64,000 bases of DNA. Source: Mesorhizobium sp. B2-4-3. GTDB lineage: Bacteria; Pseudomonadota; Alphaproteobacteria; Rhizobiales; Rhizobiaceae. Where the stretch lies: assembly GCF_006442815.1 (NCBI RefSeq), contig NZ_VFVL01000012.1:62001-126000 (forward strand). The letters are read 5' to 3'. The notes beneath the pieces were generated by a model, which worked only from the letters and a program-made list of their open reading frames with translations, ran no database searches and was not told the DNA's origin. Below are positions 27,976-37,585 of the stretch, in pieces. The position numbers and the translations under genes are program-made. Position 1 is the first letter of the stretch. Each line of letters begins with the position of its first letter.

Positions 27976-28697
27976 CCGTCTTGAGTTTCGACCTGCCGCG
28001 CAATGTCATCCTGCCCGTCGATGCGGTCGACGTGCGTCTCGATCCCGGCCCGCATCCCTTCGCGCTGAGCAATGCGGCGGCGATCGCCGAGAACTGGCGG
28101 CAGGAAACAGCGGCCAAACCGGCCCTGTTCGACGGCACCGTGGTGCTGCTTTCCGAACTTGCTTATCGGGGCGGCCGCCTCGTCGGCCGCTGCCATGCGG
28201 TCAACTATTCGACCTTCATGCTATGGCGCAAGCGGCGCGAAAATTCCGGCGCCGAACACGCCTATGCGCATGCCATGCTGGTCGCCGGCGACAATGCGCT
28301 GGTGGCGATCCGCATGGGGCCGCACACGGTCAATGCCGGCCGCGTCTATTTTGCCGCCGGCTCCTTCGAGCCGATCGATTTCCGCGACGGTCTCGTCGAT
28401 GTCGACTTCAACATGATCCGCGAGGTGGGGGAAGAGACCGGGCTCGATCTTTCGACGGCCGAACGCGGACAGCGCTATCACGCGCTATCGACGGCAAGCG
28501 GCACGGTGATCTTTCGCCGTTACCGGGTCGCCGAGCCGGCCGACGAGCTGGCACGGCGCATCAGCGCCTTCGTCGCCACCGAGACGGACCCGGAGATCGA
28601 GGGGCCGGTGATCATCCGCCACGCCGCCGATCTGCCCGGCGGGCTGATGGGGCATATGAAGCCGCTGATCGCGTGGCATTTCGCCGGCCACGACTAG
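27972..28697 (+). CDS. Nudix hydrolase
   Basis: The Nudix box is recognisable near residue 150 (IREVGEETGLDLS within GLVDVDFNMIREVGEE), although the leading glycine is replaced. These enzymes hydrolyse nucleoside diphosphates linked to another group. The long N-terminal part (about 130 residues) precedes the box, so this is a divergent, larger member of 241 residues. It starts at a GTG overlapping the stop of the nuclease gene (GTGA), which implies translational coupling and perhaps a shared nucleotide-processing task. Confidence 0.78.
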   Translation: MTVLSFDLPRNVILPVDAVDVRLDPGPHPFALSNAAAIAENWRQETAAKPALFDGTVVLLSELAYRGGRLVGRCHAVNYSTFMLWRKRRENSGAEHAYAHAMLVAGDNALVAIRMGPHTVNAGRVYFAAGSFEPIDFRDGLVDVDFNMIREVGEETGLDLSTAERGQRYHALSTASGTVIFRRYRVAEPADELARRISAFVATETDPEIEGPVIIRHAADLPGGLMGHMKPLIAWHFAGHD

Positions 28698-28808
28698 TTC
28701 CCCGACACAGGGATTTTGAAAGGTTGCCGTTTGTCTGGTGCAAGATTTTCTATTCATTTCCGTGAAATCAGCGCAAACGCCGGGGATTGGTTGAAGCCGG
28801 CCCAACCT

Positions 28809-28990
28809 CGTCATTCTATGGCGGAGCAAGGAGCGAAGCGACGCGGCGTAGACCATAGAATCCATGCCGTGACGTTGGGGCGTTGCAACGGTGCAGAATT
28901 CTGCTCCGCTGGATTCTACGGCCGAGACAACGGCATGGATTCTAGGGTCTTCGCGACGGAGCTTCGCTCCTGCTCCGCCCTAGAATGACG
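28809..28990. repeat. Pair of inverted REP-like elements
   Basis: CGTCATTCTA (28809-28818) and TAGAATGACG (28981-28990) are exact inverted ends. Each arm holds a copy of a unit with GGCGGAGCAAGGAGCGAAGC or its inverse plus a GATTCCATGCCGT-type segment, so two REP units face each other. The rest of the 28698-29096 gap shows no gene. Confidence 0.8.
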
Positions 28991-29096
28991 ATCGCGATTG
29001 CGCGTTTCGGCCAATCTCCAACGCATGCCGCCTGCCAACGCAAACAGAGCCGACCGGTCAAAATCCCTGTGCACGTCAGCAGTCGGCGTGATCTGG

Positions 29097-30314
29097 CTAT
29101 TCGTGCCGCAGCGCGTCGATTGGGTCGAGGCGGGCGCCGCGCAACGCGGGGAAGAAGCCGAACACCATGCCGATCAGCGCCGAGAAGCCGACGGCGAGCA
29201 TGATGACGGCGGGGCTTGGCGCGAAAGGTATCGTCAGCGTCATCGAGGCGAGGCCGGCGAGCGTCAGCCCGATCAAGATGCCGATGATGCCGCCAAAGAG
29301 CGACAGCACCGTCGCCTCGACCAGGAACTGGATGAGGATGTGCTTTTCATGCGCGCCGATGGCCAGCCTGATGCCGATCTCGCGCGTGCGCTCGGTGACC
29401 GACACCAGCATGATGTTCATGATGCCGATGCCGCCGACCAGCAGGCTGACGCCGGCGACGGCGCCCAGCATGCCGGTCATGGTGGTGGTGGCGCTGGTCA
29501 TCGCATCGGCGATCTGGGTCATGTCGCGGATGGCGAAATCGGGATCGCGGTCCGGCGTGATGCGGCGCGTGTCGCGTAAGATGTCCTCGACGCGCGGCTG
29601 CAGCTCGGTGGTCGGGGTGCGGTCGTCGGCGGCGATATAGATGTTGTCGATATCGCGGTTGCCGGCGATGCGCCGCTGATAGGCGTGCAGCGGCATCAGC
29701 ACGACATTGTCCTGGTCCTGGCCGAAGCCGGTATAGCCCTTGGGCTCGAGCAGGCCGATGATCTTGCAGGAGGTGCGGTTGACGCGGATGATCTCGCCCT
29801 CCGGATCGCCGGCGCCGAAGAATTGCTGGCGCACGGTTTCGCCGATCAGGCAAACGCCGGCGCCGGCGCGCGTTTCGGAATCGCTGAACGGCCGTCCCGA
29901 CACCAGTTTCCAATCGCGGGCGTCGAGATAGGCGCTGTCGGTGCCGGTGACGCCCGAGGTCAGGCTTTCGGTGCCGAAGATGACGCGGACCTGTTTTTGC
30001 GAGGCGGGCGAAATCGCGCGTGCGCCGCTGAGATGCGCGACGAGCGCGGCGACATCCTTTTCGGCCAGCGATCGCACCGCCTGGTCGAGCCCTCCCGGTC
30101 CGCCGGGACCGGCCGGCCGGCCGGCGCGGACGACGAGCAGGTTGCTGCCGAGCTTGGAAATGTCGGCCTTGACCTTCTCGGTCGTGCCGGAGCCGATGGT
30201 GAGCATGGCGATGACGGCCGCGACGCCGATGACGATGCCAAGCAGCGTCAGGAACGAGCGCAATACGTTGCGGCGGATCGAGCGCAGAGAGAGGCGGACG
30301 GTCTCCCAGATCAT
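29097..30314 (-). CDS. MacB-like ABC transporter permease
   Basis: This 405-residue protein has the MacB/FtsX fold: one N-terminal helix (residues 20-45, SFLTLLGIVIGVAAVIAMLT), a large periplasmic domain with a characteristic GSNLLVVRAG, and three C-terminal helices (about 285-400). It couples ATP hydrolysis to periplasmic export events, handing substrates to a TolC-like channel. The start overlaps the ATPase gene by four bases. The ATPase is encoded separately rather than fused as in E. coli MacB. Confidence 0.92.
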   Translation of the reverse strand: MIWETVRLSLRSIRRNVLRSFLTLLGIVIGVAAVIAMLTIGSGTTEKVKADISKLGSNLLVVRAGRPAGPGGPGGLDQAVRSLAEKDVAALVAHLSGARAISPASQKQVRVIFGTESLTSGVTGTDSAYLDARDWKLVSGRPFSDSETRAGAGVCLIGETVRQQFFGAGDPEGEIIRVNRTSCKIIGLLEPKGYTGFGQDQDNVVLMPLHAYQRRIAGNRDIDNIYIAADDRTPTTELQPRVEDILRDTRRITPDRDPDFAIRDMTQIADAMTSATTTMTGMLGAVAGVSLLVGGIGIMNIMLVSVTERTREIGIRLAIGAHEKHILIQFLVEATVLSLFGGIIGILIGLTLAGLASMTLTIPFAPSPAVIMLAVGFSALIGMVFGFFPALRGARLDPIDALRHE

Positions 30315-31018
30315 GCCGCTTCCTCCGCTTTCAAGGTATCGGAGGCGAGGTGGCCGTCGAGGAAGCGGATGGTGCGGCCGGCATAGCCGGCGACGTCGGC
30401 CTCATGCGTGACCATGACGATGGAGAGCCCGAGCTCGGCGTTGAGCCTGGTCAGCAGCTCCATGATCTCGTGCGTGCGCGCGGTGTCGAGATTGCCGGTC
30501 GGCTCGTCGGCGACGAGCAGCGTCGGCCTGGTGACGATGGCGCGGGCGATCGCCACGCGCTGCTGCTGGCCGCCCGAAAGCTCGGCTGGAGTGTGGTGCT
30601 CGCGCCCGATAAGCCCGACCTCGGCCAGCGCCTGCATGGCGAGATCGCGGCGCTCGCGCGCGGCGACGCCGCGATAGATCAGCGGCAGCTCGACATTTTC
30701 CGCCGCGGTGGTGCGCGGCAGCAGATTGTAGCCCTGGAAGACGAAACCGACATAGAGGTTGCGCAAAAGCGCGCGGCGGTTGCGGTCGAGGCGGCCTGCG
30801 TCGACGCCCATGAAAGAGTAGGTTCCGGCCGTCGGCGTGTCGAGGCAGCCGATGATGTTCATCGCCGTCGATTTGCCCGAGCCGGAGGGGCCCATGATGG
30901 CGACGAATTCACCTCTGCGGATGGCGAGATCGACGCCGGCCAGCGCATGCACGCGGGCCTCGCCCTCGCCATAGCTTTTCCAGACCTTGTCGAACGTGAT
31001 GAGCAGGGGAGCCGACAT
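30311..31018 (-). CDS. MacB-like ABC transporter ATPase
   Basis: The 235-residue nucleotide-binding protein has Walker [10 protein letters not shown] (about residue 42), the Q-loop in [15 protein letters not shown], the signature [15 protein letters not shown] (about 145), Walker [13 protein letters not shown] and the switch His in IVMVTHE. It belongs to the LolD/MacB subgroup. The ATG at 31018 lies four bases after the adaptor stop codon. The gene order is adaptor, ATPase, permease. Confidence 0.94.
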   Translation of the reverse strand: MSAPLLITFDKVWKSYGEGEARVHALAGVDLAIRRGEFVAIMGPSGSGKSTAMNIIGCLDTPTAGTYSFMGVDAGRLDRNRRALLRNLYVGFVFQGYNLLPRTTAAENVELPLIYRGVAARERRDLAMQALAEVGLIGREHHTPAELSGGQQQRVAIARAIVTRPTLLVADEPTGNLDTARTHEIMELLTRLNAELGLSIVMVTHEADVAGYAGRTIRFLDGHLASDTLKAEEAA

Positions 31019-31022
31019 TTCG

Positions 31023-32309
31023 TCAGCTCCGCTGCTGCGCGCCGGTGATGACCTCAGCGCCCTCATCGAGACCGGACGTGATCTCGGTCAGCTCGCCGTC
31101 GGTCGAGCCGATCCTGACGTTGACCGGATGCGGCCGGCCGTTCTCCAGCACATAGAGCGTGCGCGAGCCGTCGGTCGGCGCCTTCGTCGCCTCGCGCTGC
31201 CGGTTGGGCCGGCCCATTCGGCCGGTAAAGAGGTCGCGCAGGCTCCAGCCGCGGGCGACGGGCGGCGCCGGCCGATAGCGGAAGGCGGTCGAGGGGACGG
31301 TAAGCACGTCCTTGGCCTGCCGGGTGACGACCGACACCGTTGCCGTCATGCCGGGCCGCAAGAGAAGCTGGCCATTGTCGACTTCGAGCCGCGCATTGTA
31401 GGTGACGACGCCGTCGGTGGTGACCGAGGCGTAGGAGATGTCGCGAATCTCGGCATCGAAGGGTCGGTCCGGGAAAGCGTCGACGGTGAAGCGGGCGTGC
31501 TGGCCGGGCTTGACCTGGCCGATATCGGCCTCGTCGACCGCGGCCTGCAATTCCATGTTGCGAAGGTCGGCGGCGATGACGAAGAGCACGGGCGCCTGCA
31601 GCGAGGACGCGACCGTCTGGCCGGGATCGACCGAGCGCGTCAGCACGATGCCGTCGATCGGCGCATAGATGGTGCTCTTGGCGAGATCGGTCTGCTGTGC
31701 CTTGAGGTCCGCCTGGGCAATGGCGAGGTTGGCTTCGGCGCTGTCGAGCGCAGCCTTCGAACGATCGCGCGTCGCGGTTGCCGCTTCGAGCGACTGGTCC
31801 GTCGCCATGCCGCGCTTGGTCAGCGCGCTGGCGCGCACAACCGCGTTCTCGTTCTCCTGCAAGGTGACCTTGGCATCCTCGACGCTTGCTGCCGCCGCCT
31901 TGGCCGAGGCGGTGGCGCGCTCGATCTGGACCTCCAGCTTGGCGGTGTCGAGCGTCGCCAGCACGTCGCCCTTCTTGACCTGCTGGTTTTCATTGGCCGC
32001 GACCGAGCGGACGATGCCGGAAAGCTCGCTGGAGATGTCGACCTGGGTCAGCGGCTGCAGCGTGCCGGTGGCCGATACCGCGACGGTGAGGTCGGCGATC
32101 GCAGCAGGCACGGCGGTGTATTCAATCCTGGGGGGCGCTGCGGCATACCATCGATAGAGGGCAATGCCGGCGGCGACGATCGCTATCGCCAGAACCGCGT
32201 AGAGCCAGAAGCGGCGCCGCTTGCGGCTCACGCCCTTGCGGTCGAGCCCGAGGGCCGCCTCTATGGAAGTATCCGATTCCGCGTTTGGCGGATTGACAAG
32301 CTGGTCCAC
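31023..32309 (-). CDS. MacA-like periplasmic adaptor protein
   Basis: This 428-residue adaptor is anchored by one helix (about residues 37-55, LYAVLAIAIVAAGIALYRW) after a basic cytoplasmic segment. Lipoyl-like halves flank a long coiled coil (about 120-220, ERATASAKAAAASVEDAKVT and so on), then a beta-barrel region including FRYRPAPPVARGW. It links the MacB-like transporter to an outer-membrane channel, which is not encoded here. It starts at a GTG with an AGGGG ribosome site six bases upstream. Confidence 0.9.
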   Translation of the reverse strand: MDQLVNPPNAESDTSIEAALGLDRKGVSRKRRRFWLYAVLAIAIVAAGIALYRWYAAAPPRIEYTAVPAAIADLTVAVSATGTLQPLTQVDISSELSGIVRSVAANENQQVKKGDVLATLDTAKLEVQIERATASAKAAAASVEDAKVTLQENENAVVRASALTKRGMATDQSLEAATATRDRSKAALDSAEANLAIAQADLKAQQTDLAKSTIYAPIDGIVLTRSVDPGQTVASSLQAPVLFVIAADLRNMELQAAVDEADIGQVKPGQHARFTVDAFPDRPFDAEIRDISYASVTTDGVVTYNARLEVDNGQLLLRPGMTATVSVVTRQAKDVLTVPSTAFRYRPAPPVARGWSLRDLFTGRMGRPNRQREATKAPTDGSRTLYVLENGRPHPVNVRIGSTDGELTEITSGLDEGAEVITGAQQRS

Positions 32310-32440
32310 GCCGGACCCCTATGCTGAAATTCGATGTCCCTATCCGTGCACAAATCAGGCCTTAAGGTTCGAATTTCAAATTAAATTTCCCTCATGTTGG
32401 GATTGAGGTGGAAATTCGGAGCGAGTGAAAGGTTTTCTCC

Positions 32441-33343
32441 ATGGCGCGCAATTACTTGCTTTACGATGTGTTTACCACCGAAGGGCTGGCCGGAAATCCG
32501 CTTGCGGTGGTGCTCGACAGCGATGGGCTCGACACTGCCGGCATGCAGGCGATCGCGCGCGAATTCAATCTTTCCGAGACGGTGTTCGTGCTGCCTCCCG
32601 ACAATCCCAAGCACCGCAACCGCATCCGCATCTTCACGCCCGACTATGAAATGCCTTTCGCGGGCCATCCGACGGTCGGCTCGGCGATCGCGCTTGCCGA
32701 GCTCGCCGGCGAGGCGACCGGCATCTTCGTGCTGGAGGAAAATATCGGACCGGTGCGTTGCGCGGTGAGCAAGCATGACGGCTCGACCTTCGCCGAGTTC
32801 GACTTGGCGAAACTGCCGGGACCGCTGGAGCTCAAGGCTGACCCGGAAGCGATCGGCGCCGCGCTTGGCCTTGCCCCGCACGAGATCGGCTTCGAGAATC
32901 ACCGCGTCGCCTTCTGGTCTGCCGGCGTGCCTTATGTGACGATTCCGGTTGCCGGTTTGGAAGAAGCGGCCAAGATCAGGCTCGACAACCAGGCATGGTC
33001 GGAGTTGGCGCCGCGCAAGAGCGAATGGGCCTTCGCCAGCCCCTATGTCTATTGCCGCGAGACGGTCCACCACGACAGCGCCTTCCATGTGCGCATGATC
33101 GTGCCCGGCACGCCTTCCTATGAGGATCCGGCAACGGGTTCGGCCGCGGCGGCCTTTGCCGGCGCCATCATGCATTTCGACGCCCCGACCGACGGCATCT
33201 CGCAGCTCTGGATCGAGCAGGGGCTGGAAATGGGCCGGCCGTCGCGCATCCGCCTCGAGCTCAATGTCGATGGTGGGAAACTGGCCTCCGCGCGCATCGG
33301 CGGCCACGCGGTCAAGGTGGCTGAAGGTCAGCTTTTCATCTGA
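32441..33343 (+). CDS. PhzF family isomerase-like protein
   Basis: This 300-residue protein shows all PhzF/diaminopimelate epimerase-fold landmarks: [18 protein letters not shown] at the start, the general-acid/base glutamate in [11 protein letters not shown] (about residue 46), [15 protein letters not shown] and [14 protein letters not shown] (about 228). PhzF of phenazine synthesis isomerises trans-2,3-dihydro-3-hydroxyanthranilate, but no other phenazine gene is present, so the substrate here is unknown. It stands alone between the divergent MacA-like gene and a tRNA. Confidence 0.9.
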   Translation: MARNYLLYDVFTTEGLAGNPLAVVLDSDGLDTAGMQAIAREFNLSETVFVLPPDNPKHRNRIRIFTPDYEMPFAGHPTVGSAIALAELAGEATGIFVLEENIGPVRCAVSKHDGSTFAEFDLAKLPGPLELKADPEAIGAALGLAPHEIGFENHRVAFWSAGVPYVTIPVAGLEEAAKIRLDNQAWSELAPRKSEWAFASPYVYCRETVHHDSAFHVRMIVPGTPSYEDPATGSAAAAFAGAIMHFDAPTDGISQLWIEQGLEMGRPSRIRLELNVDGGKLASARIGGHAVKVAEGQLFI

Positions 33344-33448
33344 CCGGTGCGGCAATTGGACGATTTGTCGGGAAATGATCCTGCAGGGCTGGACATCCCC
33401 GAAACCGGCGGCTATATGCGCCGCCGACGCTGAGTTTTCCGGCGGTGT

Positions 33449-33524
<76 letters not shown>

Positions 33525-33718
33525 AACGGTCTCCTCTTTTCAGCTGTCCGCTAGTCCCTCAAAATCTTCGCGTTATTTCTGTATCAGCCTGACTTTCTCG
33601 ATAAAATTCAGGGAATTTCCGCGACCGGTCTCTCCAGCGTGTGCGCCGCAGGCGGGCAAATGCACGACGCACATCCGAGCTTACAGTAATTGCGAGCTTG
33701 TTCGTGCGCTGGAGCGAA

Positions 33719-34246
33719 TCAATTCGGTGCGGTCTTGGCGACCTGGCCCGGCGGCATGATCCTGAACATGAAAGTCGAGGTCTTTTCGCCGGGCGCGAAC
33801 GGGCCGGGTACTGAATTTTTGACGGGTTCGAGCGACTGGAGGTATGCCGCAATAGCCTTGGCATCGTCTTTGGTGAGTTTTGCAAAGGCATGCCAGGGCA
33901 TCACCGGAGCCAGGATACGGCCGTCCGGCCGCTCGCCGGTCTGGATCGCAGTGACGATCTGTGCCTGCGTCCAGGTACCAATGCCCGTCTCTTTGTCGGG
34001 TGTGATGTTGCTTCCGACAAAGACACCCTTACCGGGTATCTCGAAGCCTAAATCCGAGCCACCGAGAAAGCGCGACATGTCGGGCTTGCCAAGAAAATAT
34101 CCCGGCGTGTGGCAGTCATTGCAGCCACCGAGGTTGACGAGATACTTGCCATGCGCGATCTGCGTATCGGCGGCACCGGCCTTGATTGTTGTTACGCCGA
34201 CGGCAGACGCGGCCAGACATGTGAGCGAGACCAATGTTCTGATCAT
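33719..34246 (-). CDS. Periplasmic cytochrome c
   Basis: This 175-residue protein has an N-terminal signal peptide (residues 1 to about 25, ending IKAGAA). A single haem-binding CxxCH follows in YLVNLGGCNDCHTPGYF (about residue 43), and a distal Met lies in APVMPWHAFAKL. The architecture fits monohaem class I cytochromes associated with dehydrogenases. The ATG at 34246 is chosen because GGAGAAAAGG precedes it; an upstream ATG at 34258 is possible. The O-methyltransferase gene ends 20 bases upstream, so the two may be co-transcribed. Confidence 0.88.
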   Translation of the reverse strand: MIRTLVSLTCLAASAVGVTTIKAGAADTQIAHGKYLVNLGGCNDCHTPGYFLGKPDMSRFLGGSDLGFEIPGKGVFVGSNITPDKETGIGTWTQAQIVTAIQTGERPDGRILAPVMPWHAFAKLTKDDAKAIAAYLQSLEPVKNSVPGPFAPGEKTSTFMFRIMPPGQVAKTAPN

Positions 34247-34277
34247 CCTTTTCTCCATCGCTTACTTGCTTTGCGTC

Positions 34278-35408
34278 TCACGGTTTTAGGCCGATCACCG
34301 TGCCATTCGCAGCGGGGGCGTCGAACCGGATCGTTTCGATCTGCCGGAATCCGGCGTCCTCCAGCCAGGCCGAATATTCGGCCGACGTGTAGTTCCGTCC
34401 TTCCGTCTCAATCAGCATATTGAGGCTCATCAGAGCGGCCGGCGCCGGCCCGGTCTTTTCGTCGTTGACAAGAAGTTCGCTGATCATGACCGCGCCACCG
34501 CTCGGCAGGGCATCGAAGCACCGGCGCAAAAGAGCCCGGTTTTTCGCTTCGTCCCAATCATGCAGGATCATCGAAAGAAGATGCACGTCATGATTTTTCG
34601 GGAGCTGCTCGAAGAAGCTGCCATCCATTGTTTCGATGCGGTCGGCCAACCCTGCCTCGGCAATCTTTCCTGCGGCAATGGTGGCCACGTGCGGCAGCTC
34701 GAGCACGGTCGCGCGCAGCCCCCCATACTGTTTGCAAAGCTCGATGTCGTAGGCGCCTGATCCGCCGCCGATGTCGAGAAGCCGCCGGAATTGGCCGAGA
34801 TCCACGGCTTCGCCGAGCTTGCGCGCGGTCATCGTGGAAAGCGAATGCATCGCCTCCCAGAAAAGCGCCAGCACCAGCGGATCCTCGCCGTCGAATATCG
34901 AGGATTGCACCGCCGGGTCCCACGTGGTTGGCCGGTTTGTGCGCAGCGCTTCGTCAAGCTTGTTCCAGCCAGGATAGAGCCGCTTGTCGGCCATCTGCAC
35001 GAAGCCGCCGAAATAATACGGCTTTCCACGCACCAGATATGCTTCGCTCAGGGGCGTGTTGCGGTATCGGCCGTGCGATTTCTCCAGGAGTCCGAGCGCG
35101 GCGCAACCGGTCAATAGCATCTCGGCTGGACGCTGGTGGAGGCCGAGCGTTTGCGTGAGCTCGCCAGCAGTCGTGCCTTTGCCGCCTGCGAGGCGACTGA
35201 AGAGATCCAGTGCATGCGCGGCGGCCAGAGTCTTGAAAGCCCAGAAGCCGGTCGAGAGCGCCATCAGCGGAACGGCCGATGGAAGTTCGGGTTCGGCGGC
35301 GTGCGGCTGCGCGGAAACGGTCAAGTTGTGCGCGGGCGGAATCCGATTGGGGCGCTCACGGGCAAGCATCGTCGTGCGCGCAGAAGCGCGCTGGAGATTG
35401 CTTCTCAT
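34278..35408 (-). CDS. SAM-dependent O-methyltransferase (acetylserotonin/caffeate OMT-like)
   Basis: This 376-residue class I methyltransferase has an N-terminal dimerisation winged-helix part (about residues 45-130). The SAM site is LLDIGGGSGAYDIELCKQYG (about residue 210), followed by LELPHVATIA, and the catalytic His lies in LLSMILHDWDEAKNR (about 280). The first 40 residues are Pro/Ala-rich and look unstructured. The family methylates hydroxyl groups on small aromatic or polyketide-like molecules. It lies divergent from an AraC regulator and upstream of the cytochrome c gene. Confidence 0.87.
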   Translation of the reverse strand: MRSNLQRASARTTMLARERPNRIPPAHNLTVSAQPHAAEPELPSAVPLMALSTGFWAFKTLAAAHALDLFSRLAGGKGTTAGELTQTLGLHQRPAEMLLTGCAALGLLEKSHGRYRNTPLSEAYLVRGKPYYFGGFVQMADKRLYPGWNKLDEALRTNRPTTWDPAVQSSIFDGEDPLVLALFWEAMHSLSTMTARKLGEAVDLGQFRRLLDIGGGSGAYDIELCKQYGGLRATVLELPHVATIAAGKIAEAGLADRIETMDGSFFEQLPKNHDVHLLSMILHDWDEAKNRALLRRCFDALPSGGAVMISELLVNDEKTGPAPAALMSLNMLIETEGRNYTSAEYSAWLEDAGFRQIETIRFDAPAANGTVIGLKP

Positions 35409-35468
35409 TGTTCAATCCCTTGATTTGATGGCGTGTTTTTGCAGGTCCCGCCGCAAACCCGGAAGGAC

Positions 35469-35502
35469 TGATCTGACTAAGATCAAACCTCGTTCAACGA
35501 GG
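35469..35502. promoter_or_regulatory. Two adjacent palindromes between the O-methyltransferase and araC genes
   Basis: TGATCT, five bases, AGATCA (35469-35485) is followed by CCTCGTT, one base, AACGAGG (35488-35502). Both are perfect inverted repeats in the 177-base divergent region, so they are plausible operators for the AraC-type regulator or another factor. Confidence 0.45.
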
Positions 35503-35585
35503 CCGCTGCCAGACCAAGACATAACGCAGGCACCCCAGTGCTGTCAGTTCAAAAGCTTCGGGTTTTGTCCTGATCTTGCTGCGGA

Positions 35586-36551
35586 ATGGACTGCAGACTT
35601 GCTGGGCGGTCGAAATTTTTGTTTACTGACTTTGGCATGTTACGACTGCAGGACTACGCAATTTTCAACCATTTGCAGCAGTCGGGCGCTCCTTTGCGGG
35701 CCTCGACCCGCCTCGGCGAGGGTTTGGCGGCCGCGCTCTGGGAGCGGGCAGGGCACGGGCATTACCGCTACAAGCCGGCCAATCATCATACACTCAGTTT
35801 CTGGGTCGCCGAGGGTGCCGGTTTCCGCCGGCTGCGTGGACGCGGCTACGACCCCATCCACGGCGAAAGCAGCCTTTGGGTTGTGCCTGCCGACGCGCCG
35901 ACCGCTTGGGAAGCTGCCGGGAAAGGCCGGCTTCTCCACTTCTACATCCCGAAGCCAGTGTTCGAAGCCCGGGTGGTGGAGACACTCGATGCCGATCCCA
36001 GCCTGATAAGCCTGCGCGAAGAGGGTCTCCAACGCGATGCGTCGCTTGAGACCATAATCCGCTCAATAATATTGCCGCTGTCTTGGGAGGAGCCGGCCGA
36101 CCGTATCGCCATTACCGAGGCTGGCGAAATGTTGACGACCTACCTCGCGGTCCGCTGCAGCGAACGCGCACCGAAGGCCCTCTTCATTCGCGGGGGGCTG
36201 GCGCCGGTCGTCTTGCGGCGGGTGAAGGAGTATGTCGAAGCCAATTTGGAACAGGATTTGGCGATTGAGGACCTGGCGGCGGTGACCGGCCTGAGCCCTT
36301 ATCACTTCGCCAGGACCTTCAAACGCTCAACTGGTTGCGGCCCCTATGCTTACGTGTTGCGCAGGCGCACTGAGCGTGCAAAGCGGCTTCTTGCAGCAGG
36401 CAAGATGTCGTTGTCTAACGTAGCACAGGCCTGCGGCTTCGGCAGCCAAAGCCATTTTTCTGCTCGCTTCCGAGAGGCAACTGGATTGACTCCACGCCAG
36501 TTTGGCCGCTGCTTTTATGATCGGCCACCAGCCGAGCGCATCGGGATCTGA
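35586..36551 (+). CDS. AraC family transcriptional regulator
   Basis: The C-terminal 100 residues form a double helix-turn-helix (DLAIEDLAAVTGLSPYHFAR, then FKRSTGCGPYAYVLRRR, and the second with LSNVAQACGFGSQSHFSARF). The N-terminal 200 residues are a cupin-like sensing region, with no recognisable ligand signature. The length is 321 residues from the ATG at 35586; an ATG at 35637 would give 304. It is divergent from the methyltransferase-cytochrome pair, which it may control. Confidence 0.87.
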   Translation: MDCRLAGRSKFLFTDFGMLRLQDYAIFNHLQQSGAPLRASTRLGEGLAAALWERAGHGHYRYKPANHHTLSFWVAEGAGFRRLRGRGYDPIHGESSLWVVPADAPTAWEAAGKGRLLHFYIPKPVFEARVVETLDADPSLISLREEGLQRDASLETIIRSIILPLSWEEPADRIAITEAGEMLTTYLAVRCSERAPKALFIRGGLAPVVLRRVKEYVEANLEQDLAIEDLAAVTGLSPYHFARTFKRSTGCGPYAYVLRRRTERAKRLLAAGKMSLSNVAQACGFGSQSHFSARFREATGLTPRQFGRCFYDRPPAERIGI

Positions 36552-36679
36552 AAATCGTCATCTCGGCCACTTGAGCAAAGGGGAAAAGTCGCAGTTCCGC
36601 TGCGACCGGTTTCCCTTCGGACGCAGCCTTCGTTGGCGGGTCACAGTCGACCCTTCGAAGTCGGACGCAAGAGCGGCGC

Positions 36680-37072
36680 CTACTGCGCCGTCTTGCTGAG
36701 GCTCGCCTTGAACTTGACCTTCATCGTGATCTGACCGCTCACCGTGAGCTGCGATCCGCCGTAACCGCCGATGTTGCGGTCCCTGGCATTGAGATTGGTG
36801 CTCATGCCGGCAAGTTCGCATGTGTCGGCGACGGTCTCGAGCACCATCGCGCAACTGCCGGCCGCCACTTTGTAGAAGGAACGAAGCGCGACTTGCTGCT
36901 GCGCGGCAGCGTCGTCGTCATCCTTGACCGGAAAGGTCATCGAGATGGACGATTGGATCCTGGCCGCCCCGTCCTCGCCCGGACGAGGCGGGCGAACATA
37001 TTGGTCCTGAGACAAGGCCGGCGAAGCTGCGGCAACAAGAATCGCAGCAGATATTAGATACTTCAAATACAT
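36680..37072 (-). CDS. Secreted hypothetical protein
   Basis: I do not recognise this 130-residue protein. It has a clear signal peptide (residues 1 to about 20, ending SPALSQ), a Pro/Arg-rich start, an acidic DDDDAAAQQQ stretch and two cysteines about ten residues apart (GSCAMVLETVADTCEL) that could form a disulfide. The ATG is chosen for its GGAGAT ribosome site six bases upstream. It is a probable periplasmic or secreted protein between a convergent araC gene and the cobT fragment. Confidence 0.65.
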   Translation of the reverse strand: MYLKYLISAAILVAAASPALSQDQYVRPPRPGEDGAARIQSSISMTFPVKDDDDAAAQQQVALRSFYKVAAGSCAMVLETVADTCELAGMSTNLNARDRNIGGYGGSQLTVSGQITMKVKFKASLSKTAQ

Positions 37073-37163
37073 CGAGTGATCTCCCGTGAGACTTCTACGT
37101 CTCATGGAATAATCAAGATGACGTTATTTCGATGTTTCAACAGTGTTGAAATTTCGACCGATT

Positions 37164-37338
37164 TTATTTTTCAGAAACGCCGGCCTCGGCGAAGCTCGCC
37201 ATCTTCGCGTGGCATTCCAGCGCCGAGCGCACGATGTTGACGACAAGGCAGGCGCCGGAGCCTTCGCCGAGCCGCATGCCGAGATCGAGCAGCGGCGGCA
37301 GCCCGAGCGCTTCGAGCAGGCGGCGGTGACCGGCTTCG
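37164..37338 (-). pseudogene. Orphan copy of the cobT 3' end
   Basis: 58 codons, including the stop, repeat the C terminus of CobT ([20 protein letters not shown] through FAEAGVSEK), with only a few amino acid changes from the intact gene 1.5 kb away. DNA similarity ends abruptly at about 37338, where unrelated sequence begins. The frame remains open upstream into unrelated sequence, but no cobT N-terminal part exists here. The copy lies in the same orientation as cobT, so the two form direct repeats around the hypothetical membrane protein gene. Confidence 0.85.
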
Positions 37339-37585
37339 ATCCTAAACATCAGATTCGAGCCGGAGACAGGAAGAGCAAAGGCACCGCCACACTGGAGTCT
37401 GCCCCGTGGGTATGGACGCTTTCGCTCGTGCGCAATATGGATGGGGATGTGGTCTGTCGTGGCGCTCACATTTCGCTGCGTCGCGAAGGCAGACGACGAG
37501 ACGTTCGTTCAATGATGCTGCGCCGGGCGAGTTGGCCTTTCGATTGAAGCCGTCCTGCAAAGTGTCGATTTCAGGGGAACTGGTC

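Noticed and set aside
32441..33343. PhzF taken as evidence of phenazine synthesis
   Set aside because: No other phz genes are present. PhzF-fold proteins are widespread with unknown substrates.
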